Translations under genes and position numbers: made by a program
Notes under the pieces: generated by a model
What the model saw: only the letters and a program-made list of their open reading frames with translations
What the model was told of the DNA's origin: nothing
Databases searched by the model: none
Part shown: one piece after another, positions 17,775-26,818 of the stretch
Layout: the number at the start of each line of letters is the position of its first letter
Position numbering within the stretch: position 1 is the stretch's first letter
Assembly: GCA_040221415.1 (NCBI GenBank)
Contig: JAVKEN010000014.1
Coordinates: forward strand, 124,001-188,000
Direction of reading: 5' to 3'
Source of the DNA: JAVKEN01 sp040221415
GTDB lineage: Bacteria > Pseudomonadota > Alphaproteobacteria > Rickettsiales > JABSSG01
DNA: 64,000 nt

Positions 17775-18199
17775 GACTGCCTCCAAGGTAAATTGTTATA
17801 CTTCCAACCATTCATTTCATTTCTGTGCATAGTTGATGGATTCATTTCGCCCTCAAAACCATCCTCGATATTTATACATTTTGAATAACCTTTATTGACC
17901 GCACTCTCAGCGGCGTGTAGAGACCTGCCACCAGACCGACATATAAAGTACAGCTTAGCATCTTTGCTACCTATAGATCTATCGAGTTCGTCATGAAAAT
18001 TAGTATTGAAATCCATTTCAGGATAATTCACCCAAGATATATATTTCGCTTCCTTGCCAATAGAAGATAAATCAGGAACACCCACAAAATTCCATTCGGC
18101 AGATGTCCTTACATCTACCAACTGAGCTTCATTTTCAAGGGATAAAGATTCCCATGCTTGAAGAGAATTTAAGTGCAAAACCCTACCAGACATTTTCAC
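17771..18199 (-). CDS. Rhodanese-like domain protein
   Basis: A 142-residue single rhodanese domain: LVDVRTSAEW (27-36) and the active-site loop CRSGGRS (87-93) with catalytic Cys87 and the Arg residues expected of a sulfurtransferase. The physiological sulfur acceptor is unknown. There is no signal peptide, so it is cytoplasmic. It is the first gene of the replication cluster and overlaps dnaA by 4 nt (ATGA), so a promoter in 18200-18406 would drive both. Its association with replication genes has no evident mechanistic meaning from sequence. Confidence 0.88.
   Translation of the reverse strand: MKMSGRVLHLNSLQAWESLSLENEAQLVDVRTSAEWNFVGVPDLSSIGKEAKYISWVNYPEMDFNTNFHDELDRSIGSKDAKLYFICRSGGRSLHAAESAVNKGYSKCINIEDGFEGEMNPSTMHRNEMNGWKYNNLPWRQS
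17780..17784 (-). promoter_or_regulatory. Shine-Dalgarno GGAGG setting the dnaA start
   Basis: A perfect GGAGG lies inside the end of the rhodanese gene, 5 nt before ATG 17774 and 8 nt before ATG 17771. It rules out the longer TTG start at 17786, which would place this motif inside the coding region. Confidence 0.75.
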
Positions 18200-18261
18200 A
18201 AAAGCCTTTATTTTCTAATATAAATATATAAAATGTGTTAACGAACTTTGAAAACCTTAAT

Positions 18262-18286
18262 GAGCAAATTTTGCTCGCCTTCGAAG
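18262..18286. repeat. Two adjacent palindromes in the dnaA-operon/sdhE divergent region
   Basis: GAGCAAATTTTGCTC (18262-18276) has perfect 7-bp arms around one base, and CTTCGAAG (18279-18286) follows after 2 nt. They sit in the 207-bp region between the divergent rhodanese-dnaA operon and sdhE-mfd, 63-87 nt upstream of the rhodanese start. They could be an operator or an mRNA hairpin of the dnaA operon. The rest of the region is AT-rich; TTGACA boxes at 18352 and 18358 face sdhE but lack well-spaced -10 partners. Confidence 0.35.
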
Positions 18287-18406
18287 ATTAGGATGCACTA
18301 TAAAAAAGATCTAGTAAACAAAAACTTTTTATTTTTTTTGATAAAATTTTATTGACATTGACACACCTGTTATTTTCTCTAGCTTATAAAAAAAATTAAC
18401 TTTTTT

Positions 18407-18676
18407 ATGGATAAAAATTTAAAATTAAGGAAGAAAATTATATATAGAAGTAATTATAGAGGTTGCAAAGAAACTGACCTTATTATAGGCGCTTTTGCAA
18501 AAATACACACCCCATCTATGAATGAAGATGAACTTAATGAACTCTTATTGATACTAGATGAAAATGACAATTTCTTATATAGATGTGTAACAAAAAAAAT
18601 TGAACTGCCTTTTAAGTACCAATCAAGTAAAGTTTTTAACAACTTGATTGATTTTGCAAAAGACTATTATAAATGA
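18407..18676 (+). CDS. sdhE: Succinate dehydrogenase assembly factor SdhE (DUF339)
   Basis: An 89-residue protein with the RGCKETDLIIG motif at about 18-28, matching the RGxxExD signature of SdhE/YgfY/Sdh5, which promotes covalent attachment of FAD to the flavoprotein subunit of succinate dehydrogenase. Family length is 80-95 residues. It overlaps mfd by 4 nt (ATGA); the sdhE-mfd pairing occurs in other Alphaproteobacteria. The function is taken from the family. Confidence 0.88.
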   Translation: MDKNLKLRKKIIYRSNYRGCKETDLIIGAFAKIHTPSMNEDELNELLLILDENDNFLYRCVTKKIELPFKYQSSKVFNNLIDFAKDYYK

Positions 18677-21600
18677 CAAAAAGCCTTAGCATTAGAACCC
18701 TAAACTCAAATCCTGGATCAGAATTTTTCTTTTTGTATAAATTGTTTGAGGAGAAGAATGAGAACAACATTGTGTTTGTTGCTCGTGACAATAAAAGATC
18801 TCAGGAAGTGTTTAATGAAATCTCCTTTCTTCATCCTCAAGATACTATCCATTTGCCAGCATGGGATGTTCAACCATATGACTTATTATCTCCGTCATCT
18901 GAAATTCTTCATTCAAGAATCGCTGCATTAAATAAAGTAGCTCACTCCACTAAGAAAAAAATCATCGTTACTTCTGTAGAGGTCCTTGCTCAGAAAATCA
19001 TTCCCAAAGATTTTCTGGAATCAAAATGCTTTTATGTTGAAAGAGAACAAAAGATTACCCAAGAAAAGATTATATCTTTCTTAATTGAAAATGGGTACGA
19101 GAGAACATCTTCCGCTCATGAGCAAGGAGAATTCGCTGTACGAGGGGACATACTAGATATTTTTGCCAATGGGTACAAATTTGGACATAGGATAGATTTC
19201 TTTGGAAATCAAATAGAAAAAATTCGGTCTTTTGACCCTGTGACACAGGTGTCAAAAAAAAATATAGACTCTTTAACTATTTCACCCCCCTCTGAAATAA
19301 TCCTGAACGAATCCACAAAATCATTACTAAAAGATAATCTAATCAGCAAATTTGGCACTAAGGCCCTGAATTCTCAAATTCTTGAGAAATTAGAAAATCA
19401 AGTTCGACCAATTGGAATAGAGCAATGGTATAGCTTTCTATACAAATCCATGGGAAATATTTTTGAATACATTAATAATGCCGCTTATGTTTTTGACTTT
19501 CTTGCTGATCAACAACTTGAAGCACATATGGAAGTCATACAAACAAATTTTCAGTACAGAAAAGATTCTTTAAAGCATGATAAGTCTAACAGCTTAGCTT
19601 TAGAACCTACCCTTCTGTATAATGATTTGGAATTTATTAACTCGAATCTCACGTTTTTTTCTGAAGAAAAAATAAAACATGTGCCAGTAAAGAAATTAGA
19701 TTCTTTACTCTCCACAGCGACAGAGAAAAAGACCACTGTTTTTAAAACTTTGTCCGACCTACTCAATGCCAACAAGCCAATTTTAATTTGTGCAAATACT
19801 GAAGGTGGCAAAGAAAGAATAAAAAGAATTCTTATTGAGTATGATACAAATATTAACGACATAGTTTTTGATTTAAATAAAATCAAGGATAGCGGAATTT
19901 TTGTTGCACCGTTTTCTCATGGTTTTGAAACAGACTTATTTACATTATTGACAGAAAACGACCTGTTCGGAGAAAAAATCTTATCCTCCAAAAAAAGAAA
20001 ACATAGAAAAGTTAAAAATCTCTTAGAGCAGTCATATCACTTTCAGCCTGGAGAAATTGTCGTCCATCAGGAACATGGAATAGGAAGGTTTGAAGGACTA
20101 GAAACTCTGTCTGTGAACAATACGGAGCATGATTGTTTGAAGTTGATTTTTCACGGTGATGATAAATTATATGTCCCAGTTGAGTATATAGACCAAATTA
20201 GTAAGTATGGCTTAGAGGGCGATGTAAAACTAGATAAATTAGGTAACACCGCTTGGCAGTCAAGAAAATCAAGAACAAAGAATCAAATACGCTTGTCTGC
20301 AGAATATCTAGTAAAGATAGCGGCAGAACGTTCTTTAAATAAGTCCCCAATAATATTACCACTATCTGGCTTATATGAAGAATTTTGTACTAACTTTCCT
20401 CATGTTGAAACAGAAGATCAACTGAATGCAGTGGAAGATATTCTTGAAGACTTCAAAAGCTCAATCCCTATGGATAGATTAGTATGCGGAGATGTTGGGT
20501 TTGGAAAAACCGAGGTGGCATTAAGAGCCTCATTTGTCACTGTCAAATCTGATTCAGGCAAGAAAAACCAGGTGGCTTTGATATGCCCTACAACTCTCTT
20601 ATCTAGACAACATTACAGAGTTTTCTCTGAAAGAATGAAGAAATTTGGCATTGTAGTTCACCAATTATCACGAATGGTCAAATCTTCTGAAAGAGCGCAG
20701 ACTATAAAAGATCTTGAATCAGGCAAAGTAGACATCTTAGTTGGAACACATGCAGCGCTTAGTGATAAAGTGAAATTCAACAATTTATCACTATTAATCA
20801 TTGATGAAGAACAACATTTTGGAGTTGAACAAAAAGAAAAATTAAAAAAACTCAAATCAGATATAAATATTCTGACTTTATCAGCTACTCCAATTCCTCG
20901 CACATTACAGTTATCATTATCAGGCATTAGAGATTTAAGCCTTATATCTACCCCCCCAGTAAATAGATTACTCACAAAAACCTCTGTGATGCCTTATGAT
21001 CCCGTAATAATTAAAGAAGCAATTATGCGGGAGTATTACAGAGGCGGACAAACATTTTACGTATGCCCAAGAATAAGTGAACTCGACGAAATAGAGAATA
21101 ATATTAAATCTCTTGCTCCAGAATTAAAATATATTGTTGCACATGGTCAAATGCCTCCAGGGAAATTAGATGTTATAATGAATGATTTTTATGACGGTAA
21201 ATACGATATTCTGATTTCAACTACAATTATAGAATCCGGAATAGATATCCCAAAAGCGAATACACTTATTGTCCATAGAGCTGATAAGTTTGGATTAAGT
21301 CAACTTTATCAAATACGCGGAAGAGTTGGTAGAAGTAATGTGCCGGCTTTTGCATATTTTACTCTTCCCAATAGAAAAAAATACACATCTGATATTATTG
21401 AACGCTTACAAATATTACAAAATATAGACAGTTTAGGAGCTGGGTTCTCGGTAGCAACGCATGACATGGACACGCGAGGTTTTGGTAATTTGCTGGGGGA
21501 TAAACAATCTGGTCACGTCAAAGAAGTCGGCGTAGAACTTTATCAAGAGCTTTTGAGAGAAGAAATTAACAAAGTTAAAAATAAAAACCAAGAAGAAAAA

Positions 21601-22059
21601 AATCAAGAAATTAACCCACAAATTAATATTGGATTGTCAGCTCTCATTCCAGAGGAATACATCGAAGATATTGACACCAGATTAAACCATTACAGAAGGA
21701 CTGGATCTTTAAAGACTGAAGATGAAATTCAAGAATTCATTGCTGAGTCAGTAGATAGATTTGGTCCTATACCAGAAGAATTCAATAATCTAATATTAAT
21801 TATAAAATTAAAACTATTGTGCAAAAAAGCATTTATAAAAAAATTAGAGTCAGGCCCAAAGGCGATTCTTGTGCAAATAGATGAAAATATTATCCCCTCT
21901 TCAGAAAAGCTTCTGAATTTCATTCAAAAACATTCTTACAAATTAAAGCTTAGATCAAATAACGAAATTTTATTATTCAAAAGCAATCTTTCTAAAGAGA
22001 ACGATGCCAGCGTGATCGAGAAATTCATCAAAAGCATGTATGAGGAATGCTTTACTTAG
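18673..22059 (+). CDS. mfd: Transcription-repair coupling factor Mfd
   Basis: A 1128-residue DNA translocase that removes RNA polymerase stalled at lesions and recruits UvrA. It has an N-terminal UvrB-homology region, a CarD-like RNA-polymerase interaction domain (FQPGEIVVHQEHGIGRFEGL near 454-474), the RecG-like motor with Walker A GDVGFGKTE near 609 and DEEQ near 709, the motif VI region QIRGRVGRS, and a C-terminal regulatory domain. It is near normal length. It starts with ATG overlapping the sdhE stop. uvrB lies elsewhere in the window (43242-45233). Confidence 0.97.
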   Translation: MTKSLSIRTLNSNPGSEFFFLYKLFEEKNENNIVFVARDNKRSQEVFNEISFLHPQDTIHLPAWDVQPYDLLSPSSEILHSRIAALNKVAHSTKKKIIVTSVEVLAQKIIPKDFLESKCFYVEREQKITQEKIISFLIENGYERTSSAHEQGEFAVRGDILDIFANGYKFGHRIDFFGNQIEKIRSFDPVTQVSKKNIDSLTISPPSEIILNESTKSLLKDNLISKFGTKALNSQILEKLENQVRPIGIEQWYSFLYKSMGNIFEYINNAAYVFDFLADQQLEAHMEVIQTNFQYRKDSLKHDKSNSLALEPTLLYNDLEFINSNLTFFSEEKIKHVPVKKLDSLLSTATEKKTTVFKTLSDLLNANKPILICANTEGGKERIKRILIEYDTNINDIVFDLNKIKDSGIFVAPFSHGFETDLFTLLTENDLFGEKILSSKKRKHRKVKNLLEQSYHFQPGEIVVHQEHGIGRFEGLETLSVNNTEHDCLKLIFHGDDKLYVPVEYIDQISKYGLEGDVKLDKLGNTAWQSRKSRTKNQIRLSAEYLVKIAAERSLNKSPIILPLSGLYEEFCTNFPHVETEDQLNAVEDILEDFKSSIPMDRLVCGDVGFGKTEVALRASFVTVKSDSGKKNQVALICPTTLLSRQHYRVFSERMKKFGIVVHQLSRMVKSSERAQTIKDLESGKVDILVGTHAALSDKVKFNNLSLLIIDEEQHFGVEQKEKLKKLKSDINILTLSATPIPRTLQLSLSGIRDLSLISTPPVNRLLTKTSVMPYDPVIIKEAIMREYYRGGQTFYVCPRISELDEIENNIKSLAPELKYIVAHGQMPPGKLDVIMNDFYDGKYDILISTTIIESGIDIPKANTLIVHRADKFGLSQLYQIRGRVGRSNVPAFAYFTLPNRKKYTSDIIERLQILQNIDSLGAGFSVATHDMDTRGFGNLLGDKQSGHVKEVGVELYQELLREEINKVKNKNQEEKNQEINPQINIGLSALIPEEYIEDIDTRLNHYRRTGSLKTEDEIQEFIAESVDRFGPIPEEFNNLILIIKLKLLCKKAFIKKLESGPKAILVQIDENIIPSSEKLLNFIQKHSYKLKLRSNNEILLFKSNLSKENDASVIEKFIKSMYEECFT

Positions 22060-22156
22060 CACTAAGATAACAATGCAACATTCAATAAACTAGTTATTGA
22101 TTGACAATTTTATCAAAACCCATCACAAGTCTATAAGCACTTAAAAGAATCACCTT

Positions 22157-23407
22157 ATGAAACACAAAAGAATACTTGTTATTTCTTTGCTAGGAAATAT
22201 CCTAGAATATTTCGACTACACAATATTCGCAGTTTTCTCAATCCAGATAGGAAAGTATTTTTTCTCTGATTATGATCAACTAACCCAAGTATTATGGAGT
22301 TTGACTATATTTGGTGCGGGATTTATTACACGCCCCTTAGGGTCAATGCTCTTTGGACATTTCGGGGATAAGAAAGGACGTAGAAAAACTTTAATTTATA
22401 CTATTTCTGGTATGGCATTCTCTACTTTGCTGATTGGGATTTTGCCTTCATACAATCAAATTGGTATTTATGCTCCCATAATGCTTTGTTTATTAAGACT
22501 GTGCCAAGGTCTTTTTGTAGGTGGAGAAGGTGCAGGGGCTGCCGTATATGTATTAGAACAAAACAAAGTGTATAATAAGGGTGTTATAGGCGGAGCAATT
22601 ATGTCTTCAAATATTTTTGGCGCAACAATTGCTATGATTGCCGGACTTGTGATTAATCAATTTACCAGTGAATCAATAGCCTGGAGATTGTTGTTTGTCA
22701 CTGGCGGTGTATTTGGCATGATTATTATTCTGCTTAGAACATCTCTGCCAGAAACCGCAGAATATATATTAGTAAAGAAAGATGCAAAAGTGATTAGATT
22801 TCCTATTGTCCAACTCTTCCAGAAATATTGGAGACAAGTAATCATCTCATTCTTAGTTGGCGCCTTCACCTCATCGGTTTCATACTGCACAAAAGCCTAC
22901 GTGAATGTTCATTTCCAACAAATAATGGGTTACAGCATTAATTTATCTTTAGCATATTCGATATTTGCATTGTTTTTTTTCATGACATTGCTGCCAGTTT
23001 TTGGCTTTTTTGCTAACAAACATGGAGACAGGAAATTTATGTTGAGTTTTACTGTCGTAGTTATACTGATTACTCCTATAGCATTTAAGTTGATTTCTAT
23101 AGAATTTATGTCAGCAAATTTACTAGGTTTGTTTTTAATCGGCTCTTTAGCAGCAGGAATATGCTCACCTATCTATCCTTACATGGCAAGCATGTTTCCA
23201 GCAAACGTGAGATATACTGGGGTTGCAGTAAGCTTTAATCTTGGAATAGCATTTTTTGGGGGCTTTTCTCCTCTATTCTCAACGCTTATAACAAATTGGA
23301 CTGGTATGAAATCAGGAGCCTTTTTATATATAATAACTTTAGGTATAATATATCTTATCACTGAACTAATAATCGATAGAACAACTAGTGCAAAAAATAA
23401 ATCTTAA
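22157..23407 (+). CDS. MFS transporter, metabolite:H+ symporter (ProP-like) family
   Basis: A 416-residue inner-membrane protein with about twelve hydrophobic segments. GNILEYFDYTIFAVF near the N-terminus and the motif-A loop GHFGDKKGRRKT (about 73-84) are typical of the MHS subfamily that includes the proline/betaine transporter ProP. Rickettsiales often carry several ProP-like paralogues. The substrate cannot be predicted; osmolyte or metabolite uptake from the host is the usual guess. A TTGACA lies at 22101 but no well-spaced -10 was found. The gene overlaps the next MFS gene by 20 nt. Confidence 0.88.
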   Translation: MKHKRILVISLLGNILEYFDYTIFAVFSIQIGKYFFSDYDQLTQVLWSLTIFGAGFITRPLGSMLFGHFGDKKGRRKTLIYTISGMAFSTLLIGILPSYNQIGIYAPIMLCLLRLCQGLFVGGEGAGAAVYVLEQNKVYNKGVIGGAIMSSNIFGATIAMIAGLVINQFTSESIAWRLLFVTGGVFGMIIILLRTSLPETAEYILVKKDAKVIRFPIVQLFQKYWRQVIISFLVGAFTSSVSYCTKAYVNVHFQQIMGYSINLSLAYSIFALFFFMTLLPVFGFFANKHGDRKFMLSFTVVVILITPIAFKLISIEFMSANLLGLFLIGSLAAGICSPIYPYMASMFPANVRYTGVAVSFNLGIAFFGGFSPLFSTLITNWTGMKSGAFLYIITLGIIYLITELIIDRTTSAKNKS

Positions 23408-24581
23408 ATTACTCCCATATTTAGTTGGCGGGATTAATTTTTGTGTTCTCATTGCTTCAGACATTTTCACACCTTCCTTACCATCGATAGGTAGTTTTTT
23501 CTCTATCTCAGAAAACGAAGCATCTAAAACTGTCACTTTATATTTAATTTTGATGGCAAGTTCAGGGCTTGTATTTGGACCATTATCCGATCAAATAGGC
23601 AAACGAAAAGTAGCTGGAATATTAGCATCATTTATGATCATTGGTTCACTTATTAGTGTGTCAGCAAATAATTACACCCAACTAATTATAGGAAGGGCTA
23701 TTCAAGGAGTTGGTGCATCTGTCATGACTATTTGTGTTGCAATGATGCGTGACCATATAAAATCCAATTCCTTTTCATCAGCTATGTCAACAGTTGCAAT
23801 GATGCACGCCATAGCACCTGTAGTTGGCCCTCTTATTGGTGGCATAATAATTATTTATTTTGCTTGGCAATTTAATTTTTATGTAATTTTAGCAGTATGC
23901 ATATTGGTTGGAATGCTAATCTATTTAGCTTTCCCAAAAGACGAAATGCAAACTCTAAATAATGAGGAAATAGGGGTAAAAAGAATAATACATGATTATA
24001 AACTACTGCTTTGTAATAAAAATTATGTTTTATTCATGTTAATAGCTCCACTTAACTATGGCGTATTTTGGGCAGATGTATCAAACATGCCTTTTATCAT
24101 TGTTAACTCTATGAATTATAAACCAATAATATTCAGTTATTACATAATGATGGGGGTCTCGTTTTATATTATTGGCAACATGATCAATAAGAGACTTGTG
24201 ATGAAATATTCTATTCACAAAATTCTTTATTGGGGAATACTTCTTATAATAATCTTTAATATCTTAGCTCTTATGATTAGAAGTCAGACTATTATAAATC
24301 CATTAATAATACCCCTGTTGAAAGCTGGCTCTACTATTGGGATGGCTTTTGTTCACGCAAACACAAACTCTCTTGCATTAGGCTCAACCAGAAATAAAAG
24401 CGGAAGTGCTGTTTCCTTAGTATCGTTTTGCCAGTTAGCTTTTGCATCCGCGTTTGTGTGGTTCACTACATTTTTCTTTAACGGAACAATTTACCCGCTT
24501 TTAATAACAGCTATAGTGTCAGGGTTTCTAAAATTAGGACTGTATAAGTTGACCTCAAACAACCAACCTAGCTCAGCTTAA
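23388..24581 (+). CDS. MFS multidrug efflux transporter, Bcr/CflA family
   Basis: A 397-residue, twelve-helix inner-membrane transporter. SDIFTPSLPSIGSFF near residue 24, motif A GPLSDQIGKRKV (about 64-75) and GRAIQGVGASVM (motif B region) match the Bcr/CflA drug:H+ antiporter family. The start is GTG at 23388, inside the end of the ProP-like gene (20-nt overlap), so the two are co-translated. Its 3' end overlaps the convergent marC gene by 14 nt. Efflux of an antibiotic or metabolite is likely by family; the substrate is unknown. Confidence 0.87.
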   Translation: MQKINLKLLPYLVGGINFCVLIASDIFTPSLPSIGSFFSISENEASKTVTLYLILMASSGLVFGPLSDQIGKRKVAGILASFMIIGSLISVSANNYTQLIIGRAIQGVGASVMTICVAMMRDHIKSNSFSSAMSTVAMMHAIAPVVGPLIGGIIIIYFAWQFNFYVILAVCILVGMLIYLAFPKDEMQTLNNEEIGVKRIIHDYKLLLCNKNYVLFMLIAPLNYGVFWADVSNMPFIIVNSMNYKPIIFSYYIMMGVSFYIIGNMINKRLVMKYSIHKILYWGILLIIIFNILALMIRSQTIINPLIIPLLKAGSTIGMAFVHANTNSLALGSTRNKSGSAVSLVSFCQLAFASAFVWFTTFFFNGTIYPLLITAIVSGFLKLGLYKLTSNNQPSSA

Positions 24582-25200
24582 ATGCCGTATTTATTCCATT
24601 AATTAGCATCTCTACGCCAATAGAAGCTAATACTAACCCCATAATACGTGATATAATATTCATGCCTGAGACTCCAAGGAATTTAGAAATTTTACTTCCA
24701 AAACAAAACACACCCCAGATTAAAAATAAAATCGCGTACACTGCTGCTAAAACAGAAGTGTATTCATTTGTGTGATGCTGTATTTTATTTGTAAAGAGTA
24801 TAATCGTAGCAATTGATGCTGGGCCAGCAACTATTGGTATAGAAATTGGAACTATCGAAGGGTCATCAGAAGACTTATTTTCTTTATGCTCTTCAGGAGT
24901 GGTATTATTCATAGTGCTTGTTTTTGCATGTAGCATTGACATACCTATTAAAAACACAACTATTCCACCCGCTATTTCAAAAGATGCCACGCTTATTCCT
25001 AGAGAGCTTAACGCTTTTTCTCCAAAAATCACCACAAGTGTTAAAATTACAGCTGCTCCCAAAATACCTTTTGTTGCGAATTTAAATCTACCCCCTGGAT
25101 TTGAGGCAGTCAGTGATAAAAATACAGGTAATATAGCAAATGGATTTGCTATTGATATTAAAGTCATAAAAAGCTTTATAAATAAAGACTCAATAAACAT
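24568..25200 (-). CDS. MarC family integral membrane protein
   Basis: A 210-residue protein with about six hydrophobic segments. IANPFAILPVFLSLT near residue 17 and the paired IPIVAGPASIATIILFTN segment are MarC/UPF0056 marks (the conserved NP-containing repeats). The family's function is unsettled; despite the name it is not shown to mediate multiple antibiotic resistance. It lies 14 nt behind the Gln-rich gene on the same strand. Confidence 0.9.
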   Translation of the reverse strand: MFIESLFIKLFMTLISIANPFAILPVFLSLTASNPGGRFKFATKGILGAAVILTLVVIFGEKALSSLGISVASFEIAGGIVVFLIGMSMLHAKTSTMNNTTPEEHKENKSSDDPSIVPISIPIVAGPASIATIILFTNKIQHHTNEYTSVLAAVYAILFLIWGVFCFGSKISKFLGVSGMNIISRIMGLVLASIGVEMLINGINTAFKLS

Positions 25201-25214
25201 AATTATTTCCTAAA

Positions 25215-25799
25215 TTAATTGCTCTCAGAATTTGTATTAGATCCATTGTCTTGCTTAGAATCTTTTACTGTACCAACTGTATCACCAGTCATTCCAGCAC
25301 TACCGTGAACATCAGAAGGAGATTTTGCTGTAGCCACACTAGGAGCTTGGTTCGTGGCTCCTTGAGTAGGCGCTGCATCAGATGATACAGAGCTAGTATG
25401 GTCTGGAACTTCAGTTACTGGAGGTGCTGCGCCTTCAGATGGAGCCTGCGGTGCTGATTGAGTAGAAACAGACTGCTGCTCTTGTGTCTGAGCTGGGTTT
25501 GTAGCAGCAGGTTGTGGAGTATTTTGCTGAACTGACGCACTATTTTGTTCTTCACTTTGTTGCGTATGCTGAACAGGCTGCTGCGTTGATGGTGCAGCTT
25601 GATTGTTTTGCAATTGCTGTTGGTTTTGTTCTACAGCTTTTTTTTCTATTTGCGCATCATTGTTGTGTGGAAGAGTTTGATCATGTGGAGACAAAGGCGC
25701 TCCACCAGACCCTTTCTGATTTTGATCGCCCAAAGAATTTTCAATCTCATCCTCAGACTTTCCACTAAATAAACTTTTTATAAAATTAAATATTCCCAT
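25215..25799 (-). CDS. Gln/Ser/Pro-rich low-complexity protein, function unknown
   Basis: A 194-residue protein of unknown function. The first 13 residues (MGIFNFIKSLFSG) form an amphipathic or hydrophobic helix; the rest is almost free of hydrophobic residues and is rich in Gln, Asn, Ser, Pro and Ala, so it should be disordered. There is no signal peptide or known domain. It is expressed from its own likely promoter (25826-25855) with AGAGGG close to the ATG, and is followed by marC. The composition would fit a membrane-associated tail or a secreted effector, but nothing in the sequence decides this. Confidence 0.75.
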   Translation of the reverse strand: MGIFNFIKSLFSGKSEDEIENSLGDQNQKGSGGAPLSPHDQTLPHNNDAQIEKKAVEQNQQQLQNNQAAPSTQQPVQHTQQSEEQNSASVQQNTPQPAATNPAQTQEQQSVSTQSAPQAPSEGAAPPVTEVPDHTSSVSSDAAPTQGATNQAPSVATAKSPSDVHGSAGMTGDTVGTVKDSKQDNGSNTNSESN

Positions 25800-25825
25800 G
25801 GTCCCTCTTTTATTTTACTTACGAG

Positions 25826-25855
25826 ACTATAAAAAAAAGATTAATATTTAGTTAA
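25826..25855 (-). promoter_or_regulatory. Candidate promoter of the Gln-rich gene and marC
   Basis: On the minus strand TTAACT (25855-25850) and TATAGT (25831-25826) are 18 nt apart. A start near 25819 gives a leader of about 20 nt including the AGAGGG ribosome binding site at 25808-25803. Confidence 0.45.
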
Positions 25856-25865
25856 GATAATGAAA

Positions 25866-26804
25866 TTAGTGAGATTTAAACCTTCTGTTTCTCTCAGCTT
25901 GCATTTTAGCAAAATCATCACCCGCGTGATAAGAAGATCTTGTAAGCGGACTAGCTGAAACCATTAAGAACCCTTTTGCTCTAGCTAGATTCTCGTATTC
26001 TTGGAATTCCTGAGGAGAAACATACCTTTCCACTTTTGCGTGCTTATTTGAAGGTTGCAAATACTGTCCTATAGTAACAAAATCAATATTTGCTGTTCTC
26101 ATATCATCCATCACTTGGATAACTTCTTCACTTCTTTCACCCAAGCCAACCATAAGTCCTGATTTGGTAAATATTGTTGGATCTAATTCTCTTACTTTCT
26201 TTAATAAATTGATTGAATGAAAATATCTAGCTCCAGGTCTGACCTTTGTATATAAACCAGGCACCGTCTCTATGTTGTGATTGAACACATCTGGCTTTGC
26301 TTCGACAACTTTTTCCATCGCCCCCTCTTTTCTTAGAAAATCAGGAGTCAATACTTCTATAGTAGTAGCAGGAGAATACATTCTTATTAAGTTGATACAT
26401 CTGGCAAAATGTGCTGCACCTCCATCATCTAAGTCATCCCGATCAACCGAGGTAATAACCATGTGTTTAAGACCAAGCTTCTGAGCAGCCTCAGCCAATC
26501 TCTCAGGTTCATGAGGATCTAACTTATCTGGAACTCCAGTATCTATATTGCAAAATGAACAGTTCCTCGTGCAAACAGAGCCAAGAATCATCACAGTAGC
26601 ATGTTTCTGTTGCCAGCATTCTCCTATATTAGGGCAAGCAGCCTCTTCACAAACTGTGTTTAATTTTAAATCATGAATTATATTTTTAGTCTCTTGATAT
26701 CCTTTCGAAACAGGAGCCTTTACTCGTAGCCAATCGGGTTTTTGCAGATTGTTTGCTTCCCTGTTTCTATTTGCTAACTTTGATACATCTATAACTTTGG
26801 CCAA
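25866..26804 (-). CDS. lipA: Lipoyl synthase
   Basis: A 312-residue radical SAM enzyme that inserts two sulfurs into protein-bound octanoyl groups to form lipoyl cofactors. The auxiliary-cluster cysteines are C52, C57 and C63 (CEEAACPNIGEC); the radical-SAM cysteines are C78, C82 and C85 (CTRNCSFC); the C-terminal RSSYHA supplies the auxiliary-cluster serine. It is last in the pdhA-pdhB-pdhC-lpdA-lipA run, 14 nt after lpdA, which fits because E2 of this complex is a lipoylated substrate. Confidence 0.97.
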   Translation of the reverse strand: MAKVIDVSKLANRNREANNLQKPDWLRVKAPVSKGYQETKNIIHDLKLNTVCEEAACPNIGECWQQKHATVMILGSVCTRNCSFCNIDTGVPDKLDPHEPERLAEAAQKLGLKHMVITSVDRDDLDDGGAAHFARCINLIRMYSPATTIEVLTPDFLRKEGAMEKVVEAKPDVFNHNIETVPGLYTKVRPGARYFHSINLLKKVRELDPTIFTKSGLMVGLGERSEEVIQVMDDMRTANIDFVTIGQYLQPSNKHAKVERYVSPQEFQEYENLARAKGFLMVSASPLTRSSYHAGDDFAKMQAERNRRFKSH

Positions 26805-26818
26805 AATTGCCTCATTTA

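Noticed and set aside
17775..17786. dnaA start at TTG 17786
   Set aside because: It would place the GGAGG ribosome binding site inside the coding sequence; ATG 17774 or 17771 is correctly spaced from that site.
18200..18406. Chromosome origin next to dnaA
   Set aside because: No TTATCCACA-like DnaA boxes and no TTAA-N7-TTAA CtrA-type site could be recognised; the palindromes alone do not show an origin.
22101..22137. TTGACA...TATAAG as a promoter of the ProP-like gene
   Set aside because: The spacing between the hexamers is 25 nt, too long for a sigma-70 promoter.
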